From RHKX01 sp963839535 (GTDB lineage Bacteria > Actinomycetota > Thermoleophilia > Solirubrobacterales > 70-9): a stretch of 64,000 nt of DNA. Both the position numbers and the translations under genes were made by a program. The notes below the pieces were generated by a model. That model was not told the DNA's origin and searched no databases. It saw nothing but the letters and a program-made list of their open reading frames with translations. Every line of letters begins with the position of its first letter. The stretch's first letter is position 1. This document shows positions 36,281 to 46,559 of this stretch, one piece after another. The stretch lies in contig CAWIVF010000006.1 in NCBI GenBank assembly GCA_963839535.1, positions 62,001 through 126,000 of the forward strand, given 5' to 3'.

Positions 36281-37495
36281 TCAGATCTTGTTCCTCTGGA
36301 GCAGCTTCTTGCCGATCACCATTCGCTGGATCTCCGACGTGCCCTCGCCGATCAGCAGCAGCGGCGCGTCGCGGTAGAGGCGCTCGATCTCGTACTCCTT
36401 CGAGTAGCCGTAGCCGCCGTGGATCCGGAAGGACTGCTCGACGACCTCCTTGCCGGTCTCGGAGGCGATCAGCTTGGCCATGCCCGCCTCGAGGTCGGAG
36501 CGCTTGCCGGCGTCCTTCATCCGGGCCGCCTTCAGCGTCACGAGGCGGGCCGCCTCGATCTTGGTCGCCATGTCGGCGAGCTTGAACAGGATCGCCTGGT
36601 GCTCGGCGATCGGCTTGCCGAACGTCTTGCGCTCCTGGCTGTAGCGGAGCGCCAGCTCGAGGGCGCGCTGGGCGATGCCGACGCCACGGGCCGCGACGTT
36701 GACGCGGCCGACCTCGAGCGCGTCCATCATCTGGCTGAAGCCCTTGTTCAGGCCGTCCTCCTCGCCGCCGAGGATCCGCTCCGGCGGGCACTTGTAGCCG
36801 CTGTAGACCAGCTCGGTCGACTCGACGCCCTTGTAGCCCATCTTCTTGATCTGCGGCGGCACCTCGAGCCCGGCGAACTCGCCCTCGTTCTTGTGCTCGC
36901 CCGGGGTCTTCTCGGTGATGAAGCAGGTCATGCCCTTGTGGGGCGGGTCGGCGTTCTTGTCCGTCTTCATCAGCGTGAAGACGACGCCCGAGCGGAGCCC
37001 GTTGGTGACCCACATCTTCTGCCCGTCGAGGATCCAGTTGCCGTCGTCGTCCTTCTTGCCGGAGGCCTTGATGCCCTGGACGTCGGAGCCGACCTCGGGC
37101 TCGGAGAGGGAGAAGGCGGCGCGGATCTCGCCGGTCGCCATCTTCGGCAGGAAGTAGTCCTTCTGGTCGTCGGTGCCGAACTTCATCAGCAGGTAGGAGC
37201 CGATGAAGTGGGTGTTGACGACGCCGGAGATCGAGATCCAGCCGCGCGACAGCTCCTCGACGATCATCGTGTAGGTCGTCAGGTCGAGGCCCATCCCCCC
37301 GTACTCCTCGGGGATCGTCACCCCGAACAGCCCGAGCTCCTTCATCTGCTCGACGATCGCCTCGGGGAACTCGTCCTCGTGGTCGAAGTGCTCGGCGGCG
37401 GGAAGGATCTCGTTGTCGACGAAGGAGCGCACCATCGCGGTGATCTCCTCCTGGATCTCGGTCTTCTCCTCGAAGGTCTGCGTATCTACGGCCAT
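36281..37495 (-). CDS. Acyl-CoA dehydrogenase, methylsuccinyl-CoA dehydrogenase-like
   Basis: A 404-residue FAD enzyme with the full family pattern: PEEYGGMGLD, SEPEVGSDV, WVTNG, RKTFGKPIAEHQAI, IHGGYGYSKEYEIERLYRDA and the catalytic-base region LIGEGTSEIQR. It is the first gene of a six-gene minus-strand operon. The GWISISGVVNTHFIGSYLL segment and its MaoC and CoA-ester lyase neighbours suggest a methylsuccinyl-CoA dehydrogenase as in the Streptomyces ethylmalonyl-CoA cluster. A general short-chain enzyme remains possible. Confidence 0.9.
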   Translation of the reverse strand: MAVDTQTFEEKTEIQEEITAMVRSFVDNEILPAAEHFDHEDEFPEAIVEQMKELGLFGVTIPEEYGGMGLDLTTYTMIVEELSRGWISISGVVNTHFIGSYLLMKFGTDDQKDYFLPKMATGEIRAAFSLSEPEVGSDVQGIKASGKKDDDGNWILDGQKMWVTNGLRSGVVFTLMKTDKNADPPHKGMTCFITEKTPGEHKNEGEFAGLEVPPQIKKMGYKGVESTELVYSGYKCPPERILGGEEDGLNKGFSQMMDALEVGRVNVAARGVGIAQRALELALRYSQERKTFGKPIAEHQAILFKLADMATKIEAARLVTLKAARMKDAGKRSDLEAGMAKLIASETGKEVVEQSFRIHGGYGYSKEYEIERLYRDAPLLLIGEGTSEIQRMVIGKKLLQRNKI

Positions 37496-37674
37496 CGCTG
37501 CTGGACTCCTGAACGGTCTGAGGGGACGTGGGGAGGGATCGCGGCGCCGGGGCGTAGGTGGGGCCCGTCGGGATGGCGTGCGACCCCAGGGAGGATACCC
37601 GGCCCCTGCCCTCCGGGGCGTCCCTGAATCAGGGTCGGCGGGCCCCGAGGGCCGGCGCCGGCGGAGCGAGCGGT

Positions 37675-37709
37675 GGCCGGAGCCCCGACCTTGGATCGGG
37701 GCTCCGGCC
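37675..37709 (-). terminator. Strong stem-loop downstream of the lipoprotein gene
   Basis: A perfect 14-bp stem (GGCCGGAGCCCCGA at 37675-37688 pairs with 37696-37709) has a 7-nt loop (CCTTGGA). It lies 18 bp past the stop of the minus-strand lipoprotein gene. No U-run follows, as is common for high-GC actinobacterial terminators. Confidence 0.65.
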
Positions 37710-37726
37710 GTGCTCAGGTACTTCGA

Positions 37727-38254
37727 TCAGCCGGCGGTGTCGGTCTCGGTGTCGTCGAGGTTGATGCCCGCGTCCTTGAGGGACTGGTCGGCTTCCTCGA
37801 TCTGCGTCTGGAAGTCGAGCCCGGCCTGCTGCAGAGCCGTCGCGGCCTCCTGCAGAGCGGCCTTGTCGCCGGCGTCGGCGGCATCGCTGACGTCGGTGAG
37901 CCCGGAGGAGAAGTTCTCCAGGGCGGCGAGGATCTGGTCGTGACCCTCCTGCGCCTCCTCGGGCGGCTCGATCGCGCCGAAGTCGTCGATCGCCGTCTGG
38001 ATCTCAGCCTCGGCGTCGTCGACGAAGCCGGAGAACTCCTCCGGCGAGCTCGACTGCGAGATCTGGGTCCCGAGGCCGGTGAACGCCTCGCCGAAGCTGG
38101 TCAGGACCTCGCGGGCCTGGACCTCGTAGTCCTCGGCGCTCAGCGCCTCGCCGCTGCTCTCGGAGCTGCTGCCCCCGTCGTCGTCACCGCAGCCGGCGAC
38201 GGCGATCAGCCCGATCAGGGCGAGGACGAGAAGCGGAATCTTCAAGAATCGCAT
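37727..38254 (-). CDS. Small secreted lipoprotein
   Basis: 175 residues. A lipoprotein signal peptide (LVLALIGLIAVAGC, lipobox VAGC, Cys22) is followed by an acidic serine-rich linker and predicted helices with LTSFGEAFTGL and ILAALENFSSGL. The mature part is strongly acidic and mostly helical. Its function is unknown. It is divergent from the CoA-ester lyase gene. Confidence 0.8.
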   Translation of the reverse strand: MRFLKIPLLVLALIGLIAVAGCGDDDGGSSSESSGEALSAEDYEVQAREVLTSFGEAFTGLGTQISQSSSPEEFSGFVDDAEAEIQTAIDDFGAIEPPEEAQEGHDQILAALENFSSGLTDVSDAADAGDKAALQEAATALQQAGLDFQTQIEEADQSLKDAGINLDDTETDTAG

Positions 38255-38417
38255 GTGTCTCCTGGTTTAGGGGGCCTTCGAGGGCCCGTCCGTGCCCGCT
38301 GGGCGGGCCGATTGCGTGCCGCAGTGTAGGGGCAGTGGAGGTCGTCGCCGGAGCAAGCCCTCGCCAACCGCCTCCGCTAGCGTCCCTCCCTCCCACCCGC
38401 AAGACCAGGAGCCTCAC

Positions 38418-39467
38418 TTGAGAAACCCCCGCCAGTTCGTCCAGCCCCTCGCGATCGGCGCGCCCGATCCGGTGCTCGAGGTGCCCTTCCGGCCCTCGCG
38501 GATGATCCACTTCTTCGACGCCTCCAACGAGAAGATGGCGGCGAAGGTCCCCGACATGGCCAAGCAGGCCGACATCCTGCTCGGCAACCTCGAGGACGCG
38601 GTCTCGGTCGACAACAAGGTCGCCGCACGGGAGGGGCTCGTCAAGGTCGCCAACGAGGTCGACTTCGGCGACACCCAGCTGTGGACCCGCGTCAACTCGC
38701 TCGAGAGCCCCTGGGTCCTCGACGACCTGACCACCCTCGTCACCGAGATCGGCGACAAGCTCGACGTGATCATGGTTCCCAAGGTCGAGGGCGCCTGGGA
38801 CATCCACTACGTCGACCGCCTGCTCGCGCAGCTCGAGGCGAAGGCGAAGCTCGACCGGCCGATCCTCGTCCACGCGATCCTCGAGACCGCACAGGGCGTG
38901 GTCAACCTCGAGGAGATCGCATGCGCGAGCCCGCGCATGCAGGGGATGAGCTTCGGCCCCGCCGACCTCGCGGCGTCGCGGCGGATGAAGACCACTCGCG
39001 TCGGCGGCGGGCACCCCGGCTACCTCGTCATCAACGACCCCGACCCCGACGACCCCGAGGCCCCGCGCGCGACCGCGCAGCAGGACCCGTGGCACTACTC
39101 GATCGCCCGCATGGTCGATGCCTGCACCTCGGCCGGCCTCCTGCCGTTCTACGGGCCCTACGGGGACATCAAGGACACGAAGGGCTGCGAGGCCCAGTTC
39201 CGGGCGGCGTTCCTGCTCGGCTGCGTCGGCACCTGGACCCTCCACCCGGTCCAGATCGAGATCGCGAAGAAGGTCTTCAGCCCCGATCCGGAGGAGGTCC
39301 GGTTCGCCAAGAAGGTCATCGAGGCGATCCCCGACGGCCGCGGCGTCCACATGATCGACGGCAAGATGCAGGACGACGCCACCTGGAAGCAGTGCAAGGT
39401 CATGGTCGACCTCGCCGAGCAGCTGGCCGAGAAGGATCCGGAGCTCCGCGAGGCCTACGGGCTCTGA
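38418..39467 (+). CDS. CoA-ester lyase (HpcH/HpaI-citrate lyase beta family), malyl-/beta-methylmalyl-CoA lyase-like
   Basis: A 349-residue TIM-barrel lyase. Visible are LGNLEDAV (metal-binding acidic region), VPKVEG, HAILETAQGV (metal-ligand Glu), SFGPADLAAS and GTWTLHPVQI, as in the malyl-CoA lyase group. The start is TTG 38418, supported by AGGAG six bases upstream. With the neighbouring acyl-CoA dehydrogenase and MaoC genes it suggests cleavage of beta-methylmalyl-CoA to glyoxylate and propionyl-CoA. The substrate is inferred. Confidence 0.82.
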   Translation: MRNPRQFVQPLAIGAPDPVLEVPFRPSRMIHFFDASNEKMAAKVPDMAKQADILLGNLEDAVSVDNKVAAREGLVKVANEVDFGDTQLWTRVNSLESPWVLDDLTTLVTEIGDKLDVIMVPKVEGAWDIHYVDRLLAQLEAKAKLDRPILVHAILETAQGVVNLEEIACASPRMQGMSFGPADLAASRRMKTTRVGGGHPGYLVINDPDPDDPEAPRATAQQDPWHYSIARMVDACTSAGLLPFYGPYGDIKDTKGCEAQFRAAFLLGCVGTWTLHPVQIEIAKKVFSPDPEEVRFAKKVIEAIPDGRGVHMIDGKMQDDATWKQCKVMVDLAEQLAEKDPELREAYGL

Positions 39468-39486
39468 AGCCCGCGATCATGTCGCG

Positions 39487-41403
39487 ATGAGCGAGGAACA
39501 GGAGGACGCGCGCCGGCGGCGGATCTACGTCACCGGCCACCGCAACCCCGACCTCGACTCGATCGCCTCGGCGATCGGCTACTCGGAGCTGAAGCAGCAG
39601 CTCGACCCGGAGAGCGAGTACGTCCCGGTCAGGCTCGGCTCGATCAACGCCCAGACCCGCTGGGCGCTTCGGGAGAGCGGCGCGCGGATCCCCGACCTGA
39701 TGGGCCACGTGATGCTGCGGGTGCGGGACGTGATGCAGGAGCAGTTCCCGATCGCCGAGCACACCGAGCCGCTGCGCGAGGTCGGCCGGGTGATGGCGCG
39801 CGACGACCTCGACCTCGTCCCGATCGTCGGCTCCGGCGGCGATCTGATCGGGGTGATGACCGAGCGCGCGCTGGCCCACCGGTACATCCGCGAGTCGCGG
39901 CGCAGCCACAGCCTCGCCGACTCCCCCACCTCGGTCGATGCGATCGTCGGCGTGCTCGGAGGGGAGCTCGTCGAGGGCGGCTCGTGCACCGTCGCCGGCC
40001 GGGTCTGGGTCCACTCGATCGATGCCGGCCGCAGCGACAGCAACATCTCCGAGGGGGACATCGTCGTGGTCGGCAACCGCCTCGACGCACAGCGCCAGTC
40101 GCTCGAGCTCGGCGCGGCGCTGCTGGTGATCAGCAACGGGGCCGAGCCCTACCCCGAGATCCTCGAGCTCGCCCGCGAGCGGGGCGTCTGCGTCGTCGTC
40201 AGCCCGCTCGACTCATACGTCAGCAGCCGGATGATCAGCCTCGCGGCGCCGTGCGAGGCGATGGCCGACCGCGAGCCGCTGACCGTCGGGCTCGACGACC
40301 TGATCAGCGACGTGTCCGAGCAGATCAAGGACGTCCACTACCGGGCCGCGGTGGCGGTCGACGGCGAGCGCAAGCCGGTCGGGCTGCTGACCCGCTCAGA
40401 CCTCGTCGCGCCGCGACCGCGGCGCGTGCTGCTCGTCGACCACGCCGAGCAGAGCCAGAGCGTCGCCGGCGTCGAGCAGGCCGAGATCGTCGAGATCCTC
40501 GATCACCACCACATCGGCTCGATCGAGACGCGCATTCCCGTCGCGGCCACCTTCGACCCCGTCGGTTCCACGGCCACCCTGGTGACCGAGCGGTTCATCC
40601 GTCACGACGTCGAGCCCTCCGACCCGATCGCGGAGATGCTGCTCTACGCGGTCCTCTCCGACACGGTCCTGCTCAACTCGCCGACCACCACCGAGCGCGA
40701 CCGCGAGGCGATCCGCCATCTCGAGGACCTGCTCGGCGTCGACGGGCTCGCCCGCGGCCGCGAGATGTTCGAGGCCAACTCCGACGTCGACCGCGAGGCG
40801 ATCCGCCATCTCGAGGACCTGCTCGGCGTCGACGGCCTCGCCCGCGGCCGGGAGATGTTCGAGGCCAACTCCGACGTGTCCGACGTCTCAGCCGCGGAGC
40901 TGGTCTCTCGTGACGCCAAGGAGTACACGCTCCCCGGCGGCCAGACGATCTCGATCGCCCAGATCGAGACGGTCGGAACCCGGGTCCTGGAGCGACGGGA
41001 GGAGCTGGGCGATGCGATCGAGGAGTTCCGCAAGCGCGGCGATCACTCGCTGGCGGCGCTGATGGTCACGGACATCCTCGAGCACAGCACGGTGCTGCTC
41101 GTCCGCGGCGACCTCGCCGCGGCAAAGCGCGCCTTCGCGGACGCCGAGATGGACGGAGAGGACGCGATCTCCCTCCCCGGCGTGATGAGCCGGAAGAAGC
41201 AGGTCGCGCCGACACGTTCTCGGAGCTCTTTAGCCGGAGTGGGTCTAACGGGCGCCGGAGACCTAACTCCGGGAAAATGCCCGCTTCGCGCCGGGAGGGC
41301 CCACCGGGACGGGACCCTAGGGGCGCTGGGGATGACTCCGGGGGAATGCTCCGCTTCGCGTCCGCTTCCCCCGGGAGGGGGCCCCACCGGGACGGGACCC
41401 TAG
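39487..41403 (+). CDS. CBS/DRTGG-domain family II inorganic pyrophosphatase-like protein with internal duplication
   Basis: 638 residues as read. A DHH N-terminus (VTGHRNPDLDSIASA) is followed by CBS and DRTGG-type regulatory insert domains (residues about 75-300), then the DHH/DHHA2 catalytic part (LVDHAEQSQSV, EILDHHHIGSIET). A 30-residue block is repeated at residues 405-464 (DNA 40699-40878). The catalytic domain normally ends near MSRKKQVAPT; the 60 residues beyond run through repeat DNA, so the real stop has probably been lost by an indel near 41,220. It hydrolyses pyrophosphate, with likely adenine-nucleotide regulation. Confidence 0.85.
   Translation: MSEEQEDARRRRIYVTGHRNPDLDSIASAIGYSELKQQLDPESEYVPVRLGSINAQTRWALRESGARIPDLMGHVMLRVRDVMQEQFPIAEHTEPLREVGRVMARDDLDLVPIVGSGGDLIGVMTERALAHRYIRESRRSHSLADSPTSVDAIVGVLGGELVEGGSCTVAGRVWVHSIDAGRSDSNISEGDIVVVGNRLDAQRQSLELGAALLVISNGAEPYPEILELARERGVCVVVSPLDSYVSSRMISLAAPCEAMADREPLTVGLDDLISDVSEQIKDVHYRAAVAVDGERKPVGLLTRSDLVAPRPRRVLLVDHAEQSQSVAGVEQAEIVEILDHHHIGSIETRIPVAATFDPVGSTATLVTERFIRHDVEPSDPIAEMLLYAVLSDTVLLNSPTTTERDREAIRHLEDLLGVDGLARGREMFEANSDVDREAIRHLEDLLGVDGLARGREMFEANSDVSDVSAAELVSRDAKEYTLPGGQTISIAQIETVGTRVLERREELGDAIEEFRKRGDHSLAALMVTDILEHSTVLLVRGDLAAAKRAFADAEMDGEDAISLPGVMSRKKQVAPTRSRSSLAGVGLTGAGDLTPGKCPLRAGRAHRDGTLGALGMTPGECSASRPLPPGGGPTGTGP
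40699..40878 (+). repeat. 90-bp tandem duplication inside the pyrophosphatase gene
   Basis: Copy 1 (40699-40788) and copy 2 (40789-40878) differ at three positions, all synonymous third bases (GGG/GGC, CGC/CGG, GTC/GTG). Each encodes 30 residues from DREAIRHLEDL to EANSDV. One copy is surplus to the family pattern. Confidence 0.9.
41266..41320 (+). repeat. Dispersed palindromic element, short copy A
   Basis: It begins ACTCCGGG and ends CACCGGGACGGGACCCTAG, with a shortened core (ATGCCCGCTTCGCG). It is directly followed by full-length copy B. Confidence 0.65.
41335..41403 (+). repeat. Dispersed palindromic element, full copy B
   Basis: CTCCGGGGGA and TCCCCCGGGAG arms surround TGCTCCGCTTCGCGTCCGCT; the element ends CACCGGGACGGGACCCTAG. 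It lies between the convergent pyrophosphatase and pckG genes, where a bidirectional terminator would be expected. Confidence 0.75.
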
Positions 41404-41443
41404 AACCGTGGGCGGGGGCCGCACCAGACCGCGAGGACCGCGA

Positions 41444-43255
<1,812 letters not shown>

Positions 43256-43430
43256 CGGGTGCTTGCTCAGCTCCTCTCCGGACGGATCCGGGTCGCGTAG
43301 GGCTCAGGGTGCCCGCGTGCTCGACGGTGAACCGCCTCGTAGGGAGTACGCGGTGGGGAGAACATTCTGCCAGGGATAACTCCGGGGAGACTCGACGGCC
43401 GGAAACTTCACGTGGAGGCCCCCCAACGTC

Positions 43431-43499
43431 CTAGGGTCCCGTTCCGGTGTGGCCCCTTCCCGGCCAGAGCGGACGCGAAGCGGAGCATCTGGCCGGAGC
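43431..43499 (-). repeat. Dispersed palindromic element, copy D (minus orientation)
   Basis: On the minus strand it reads CTCCGGCCAG, then the core TGCTCCGCTTCGCGTCCGCT, then CTGGCCGG, ending ACGGGACCCTAG. The arms differ from copy B at several positions, yet pairing is kept. It starts just after the stop of the exported-protein gene at 43,506. Confidence 0.75.
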
Positions 43500-43505
43500 T
43501 ATCTG

Positions 43506-43959
43506 CTACTTGTTGTAGATCTTGACCTGGACCGACTTGCCCAGGTTGTTCTTCGCGATCTGGCCGGCAACGGCGAACGTGCATTCGTCCGGATCGGCGA
43601 GCGGGACATTGAAGGTGCCCGAGATCGTCGTCTTCTTCACCGTGGTCCGGACGTCGCCGGGGCCGGGGAAGTAGTCGATCAGGAAGCCCTTGGTGCAGCG
43701 GGTCGTCTGGGCCCACTGGACCGGCAGGTGGGGAGGCTTGCTCGAGATGACGTAGGAGACCTTGCCGAACTTCTTCAGCGAGACCCGCGCAACCGCCGCC
43801 GCCGGACGCCGCTTCGCGGTGTCCTTCGCAACGAGCTGGCCCTTGCCGCCCGCGTAGGTCTGAGGAGTCGCCGGCGTCGCCGCCGTCGCCGAGCGCGAGG
43901 CTCGTCGGAATCGCCACCGCCGCGATCACCGCGATCGTCCCTGCCAACTTCCTGATCAT
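43506..43959 (-). CDS. Small exported protein (frameshifted)
   Basis: About 150 residues after correction. A signal peptide (LAGTIAVIAAVAIPTSLA) is followed by a short acidic segment; a +1 shift near 43,870 moves the rest into the frame reading TPQTYAGGKGQLVAKD and ending KIYNK. The mature part has two cysteines near RCTKGF and DECTFAVAG that could pair. No family is recognised. It is divergent from sucC. Confidence 0.65.
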
Positions 43960-44114
43960 CAAGCGCTCCATTTCTCGTTGCGTCCCGTCGTAAAAGGTAT
44001 CGGCAACGGTGGCCGTTGTTTTGAGGAACCCGATCCGGAGGCCGCCCATCGCCTCCGGGCCGCCCCTGTGTAGGGTTCCGCGGCGCTCGGTCCCGACCGG
44101 GCAGCACCCACACC

Positions 44115-45329
44115 ATGCGCTTCTACGAATACGAATCACGGCGGATCGTCGAGCGGGCCGGCATCCCGGTCACCAAGTACGGGTTCTGCACCACGCCCGA
44201 CGAGGCCCGCGAGGCGGCCGAGAACATCGGCGGTTCCGTGGTGATCAAGTCGCAGGTCCTGACCGGCGGCCGGATGAAGGCCGGCGGCGTCAAGTTCGCC
44301 GACACCCCGGACGAGGCCGCGGAGCACGCGGAGGCCATCCTCAAGATCGAGATCGGCGGCCACATGCCGGTCGGCGTGCTCGTCGATCCGAAGGCCGAGG
44401 TCGAGCAGGAGTACTACGCGGCGGTGCTCTGGGACGGTCGCGCCCGGCGGCCGATGATGCTCTTCAGCGACATGGGCGGCATCGACATCGAGCAGGTCGC
44501 CGAGGAGCACCCCGACCACGTCGGGCGCGGGCACCTCTCCAACCTCCACCCCATCTCCGACTTCCAGGCGAAGCAGACGGTCGCCCGCTGCGGGATGACC
44601 GGCTCGGAGCTGAACCGCGCCACCGCGGTGCTCGCGAAGCTGGCCCGGCTGCAGCGCGACTACGACATGACCCTCGCCGAGATCAACCCGCTCGCGAAGC
44701 TCACCGACGGCTCCTTCGTCGCCCTCGACGCGCACATGGAGATGGAGGACGAGGCGGTCGGCCGGCACAAGAAGGTGCTGACCGAGCTCGGCGTCGAGCT
44801 GACCGAGCCGCGCGAGAGCTACGAGCCGAGTGAGTTCGAGCGCAACGTCAAGGCGATCGACGCGGCCGACCACCGCGGCGTCATCCAGGGCAAGGACCAC
44901 GGCTTCACCGGCAACATCGGGCTCGTGATCGGGGCCGGCGGCGGTTCGCTGACGCTGACCGACGCGGTCCGCAGCCAGGGCGGCAAGCCGGCGAACTACG
45001 CCGAGATCGGCGGCAACCCGTCGGTCGCGAAGTCCGCCGGCCTCGCCAAGGAGGTCCTGCAGAAGGACGGCGTCGAGAAGATCGCGGTGATGATGTCGAT
45101 CGTCTCCAACACCCGGGTCGACATCGTCGCCCGCGGCGTGATCAAGGCCTGCCTCGAGCTCGGCAAGGACCCGGCCGAGACCATCGCGATCTTCCGCATC
45201 CCCGGCGCCTGGGAGGACGAGGGCTACAAGATCCTCGAGAAGTACGGCGTCGAGTACGTCGACCGCTCCGTCTCCATGTGGGAGGCCGCCGGCCGCGCCG
45301 TCGCCAAGGTCCAGGGGGAGGCGTCATGA
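44115..45329 (+). CDS. sucC: Succinyl-CoA synthetase beta subunit-like ATP-grasp protein
   Basis: 404 residues. An ATP-grasp N-terminus (MRFYEYESRRIVERAGIP, VIKSQVLTGGR) and the C-terminal ligase domain (GFTGNIGLVIGAGGGSLTL, GGNPSVAKSAG) match SucC. AEINPLAKL is the metal site. It is divergent enough from typical SucC that a related acid (malate, as in MtkA) cannot be excluded, especially with a CoA-ester lyase nearby. The stop overlaps sucD (ATGA). Confidence 0.88.
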   Translation: MRFYEYESRRIVERAGIPVTKYGFCTTPDEAREAAENIGGSVVIKSQVLTGGRMKAGGVKFADTPDEAAEHAEAILKIEIGGHMPVGVLVDPKAEVEQEYYAAVLWDGRARRPMMLFSDMGGIDIEQVAEEHPDHVGRGHLSNLHPISDFQAKQTVARCGMTGSELNRATAVLAKLARLQRDYDMTLAEINPLAKLTDGSFVALDAHMEMEDEAVGRHKKVLTELGVELTEPRESYEPSEFERNVKAIDAADHRGVIQGKDHGFTGNIGLVIGAGGGSLTLTDAVRSQGGKPANYAEIGGNPSVAKSAGLAKEVLQKDGVEKIAVMMSIVSNTRVDIVARGVIKACLELGKDPAETIAIFRIPGAWEDEGYKILEKYGVEYVDRSVSMWEAAGRAVAKVQGEAS

Positions 45330-46246
45330 GCATCCTGCTGCACGAGGGCTTCACCTTCATCGTCCAGGGGATCACCGGCCGCGAGGCGGTCAACCTGACG
45401 CGCGAGTGCCTCGACTTCGGCTCGAAGATCGTCGGCGGCGTCACCCCCGGCCGCAAGGGCCGCGAGGTCCACGGCGTGCCCGTCTTCGACACGGTCGAGC
45501 AGGCCGTCGAGCACCACGGCTCGCCGATCGACGGCTCCGTGGTCACCGTCCCCCCCGCCTTCACCAAGGACGCCGTCATGGAGGCGATCGAGAACGGCAT
45601 CGGCCTGATCGTCGTCGTCACCGAGCGGATCCCGCGCCGCGACGTCGCCGAGATGGTCGAGCTCGCCAACCTCCGCGGCGCGCGGATCATCGGCCCCAAC
45701 TGCCTCGGGCTGATCGCTCCCGGCGTGGCCAAGATGGGCGGCATCGGCGGCCCGGCCAAGGACGCCGCGAAGGCCTACGTCGCCGGATCGGTCGGCGTGA
45801 TGTCGCGCTCCGGCGGGATGACCACCGAGATCTCCTCGACGCTGACCGCCGCAGGGCTGGGCGTCTCGACCGCGGTCTCGATCGGCGGCGACGCGATCAT
45901 CGGCTCGACCTACGCCGAGCTCATGCCCCTCTTCGAGGAGGACGAGCAGACCGAGGCGATCGTGATCTACACCGAGCCGGGCGGCCGCATGGAGGCCGAG
46001 CTGGTCGACTGGCGCGAGGAGGCCGGCTCGACGATGCCGATCGTCGCCTTCATGGCGGGACGCTTCATGGACGACGAGGAGATGCAGGGGATGAGCTTCG
46101 GCCACGCCGGCACGATCGTCGAGGGCAAGGAGGACTCGGCGACCGAGAAGATCGCTCGCCTCGAGGCCTCCGGCATCCCCGTCGTGGAGCGGATCGACGA
46201 GATCCCCGACCGCGTCAAGGAAGCGCTCGGCGGAGGTGCGTCATGA
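45326..46246 (+). CDS. sucD: Succinyl-CoA synthetase alpha subunit-like protein
   Basis: 306 residues. A CoA-binding Rossmann N-terminus (FIVQGITGREAVN, GGVTPGRKG) is followed by GPNCLGLI, GLGVSTAVSIGGDAIIGS and the phosphohistidine loop SFGHAGTIVEG (His about 268). It overlaps sucC upstream and the ferredoxin-like gene downstream by ATGA, so all three are translationally coupled. As for the beta subunit, malate thiokinase is an alternative to succinyl-CoA synthetase. Confidence 0.88.
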   Translation: MSILLHEGFTFIVQGITGREAVNLTRECLDFGSKIVGGVTPGRKGREVHGVPVFDTVEQAVEHHGSPIDGSVVTVPPAFTKDAVMEAIENGIGLIVVVTERIPRRDVAEMVELANLRGARIIGPNCLGLIAPGVAKMGGIGGPAKDAAKAYVAGSVGVMSRSGGMTTEISSTLTAAGLGVSTAVSIGGDAIIGSTYAELMPLFEEDEQTEAIVIYTEPGGRMEAELVDWREEAGSTMPIVAFMAGRFMDDEEMQGMSFGHAGTIVEGKEDSATEKIARLEASGIPVVERIDEIPDRVKEALGGGAS

Positions 46247-46479
46247 GCGGCGAGCAGGCCCTGCACGGCGTCTTCATCAACATCGAGATCGACGACGCCG
46301 TGGCCGGCGACGCCGCCTACGCGGCGAAGCTCGAGGAGGTCTGCCCGGTCGACATCTACGCCGACGCCGGCGGCCGCGTCGAGATCGTCCGCGAGAACCT
46401 CGACGAGTGCGTGCTCTGCAACCTCTGCGTTGAAGCCACTCCGCCCGGCTCCGTCGACATCATCAAGCTCTACGAGTAG
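46243..46479 (+). CDS. Single-cluster ferredoxin-like protein coupled to sucCD
   Basis: 78 residues with exactly four cysteines: C34 in EEVCPVDIY and C56, C59, C62 in ECVLCNLC. The order is a CP cysteine followed by CxxCxxC, while the usual second CP is replaced by ATPPG, so one [4Fe-4S] cluster is expected, as in FixX-like ferredoxins. The ATG overlaps the sucD stop. A redox partner beside a CoA ligase is unusual and may point to a linked oxidoreductase elsewhere. Confidence 0.75.
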   Translation: MSGEQALHGVFINIEIDDAVAGDAAYAAKLEEVCPVDIYADAGGRVEIVRENLDECVLCNLCVEATPPGSVDIIKLYE

Positions 46480-46559
46480 GCGCTGCTCCCGACGGGGTGG
46501 CGGCGGACCACACCTTGGTGAGTCGCGCCCGCCTCGCCTGTTTCGTCAGCCTTCCGGCC

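Noticed and set aside
41230..41403. A real C-terminal extension on the pyrophosphatase
   Set aside because: The family ends near SRKKQ, and the extra codons are just the translated palindromic repeats, so a lost stop is more likely.
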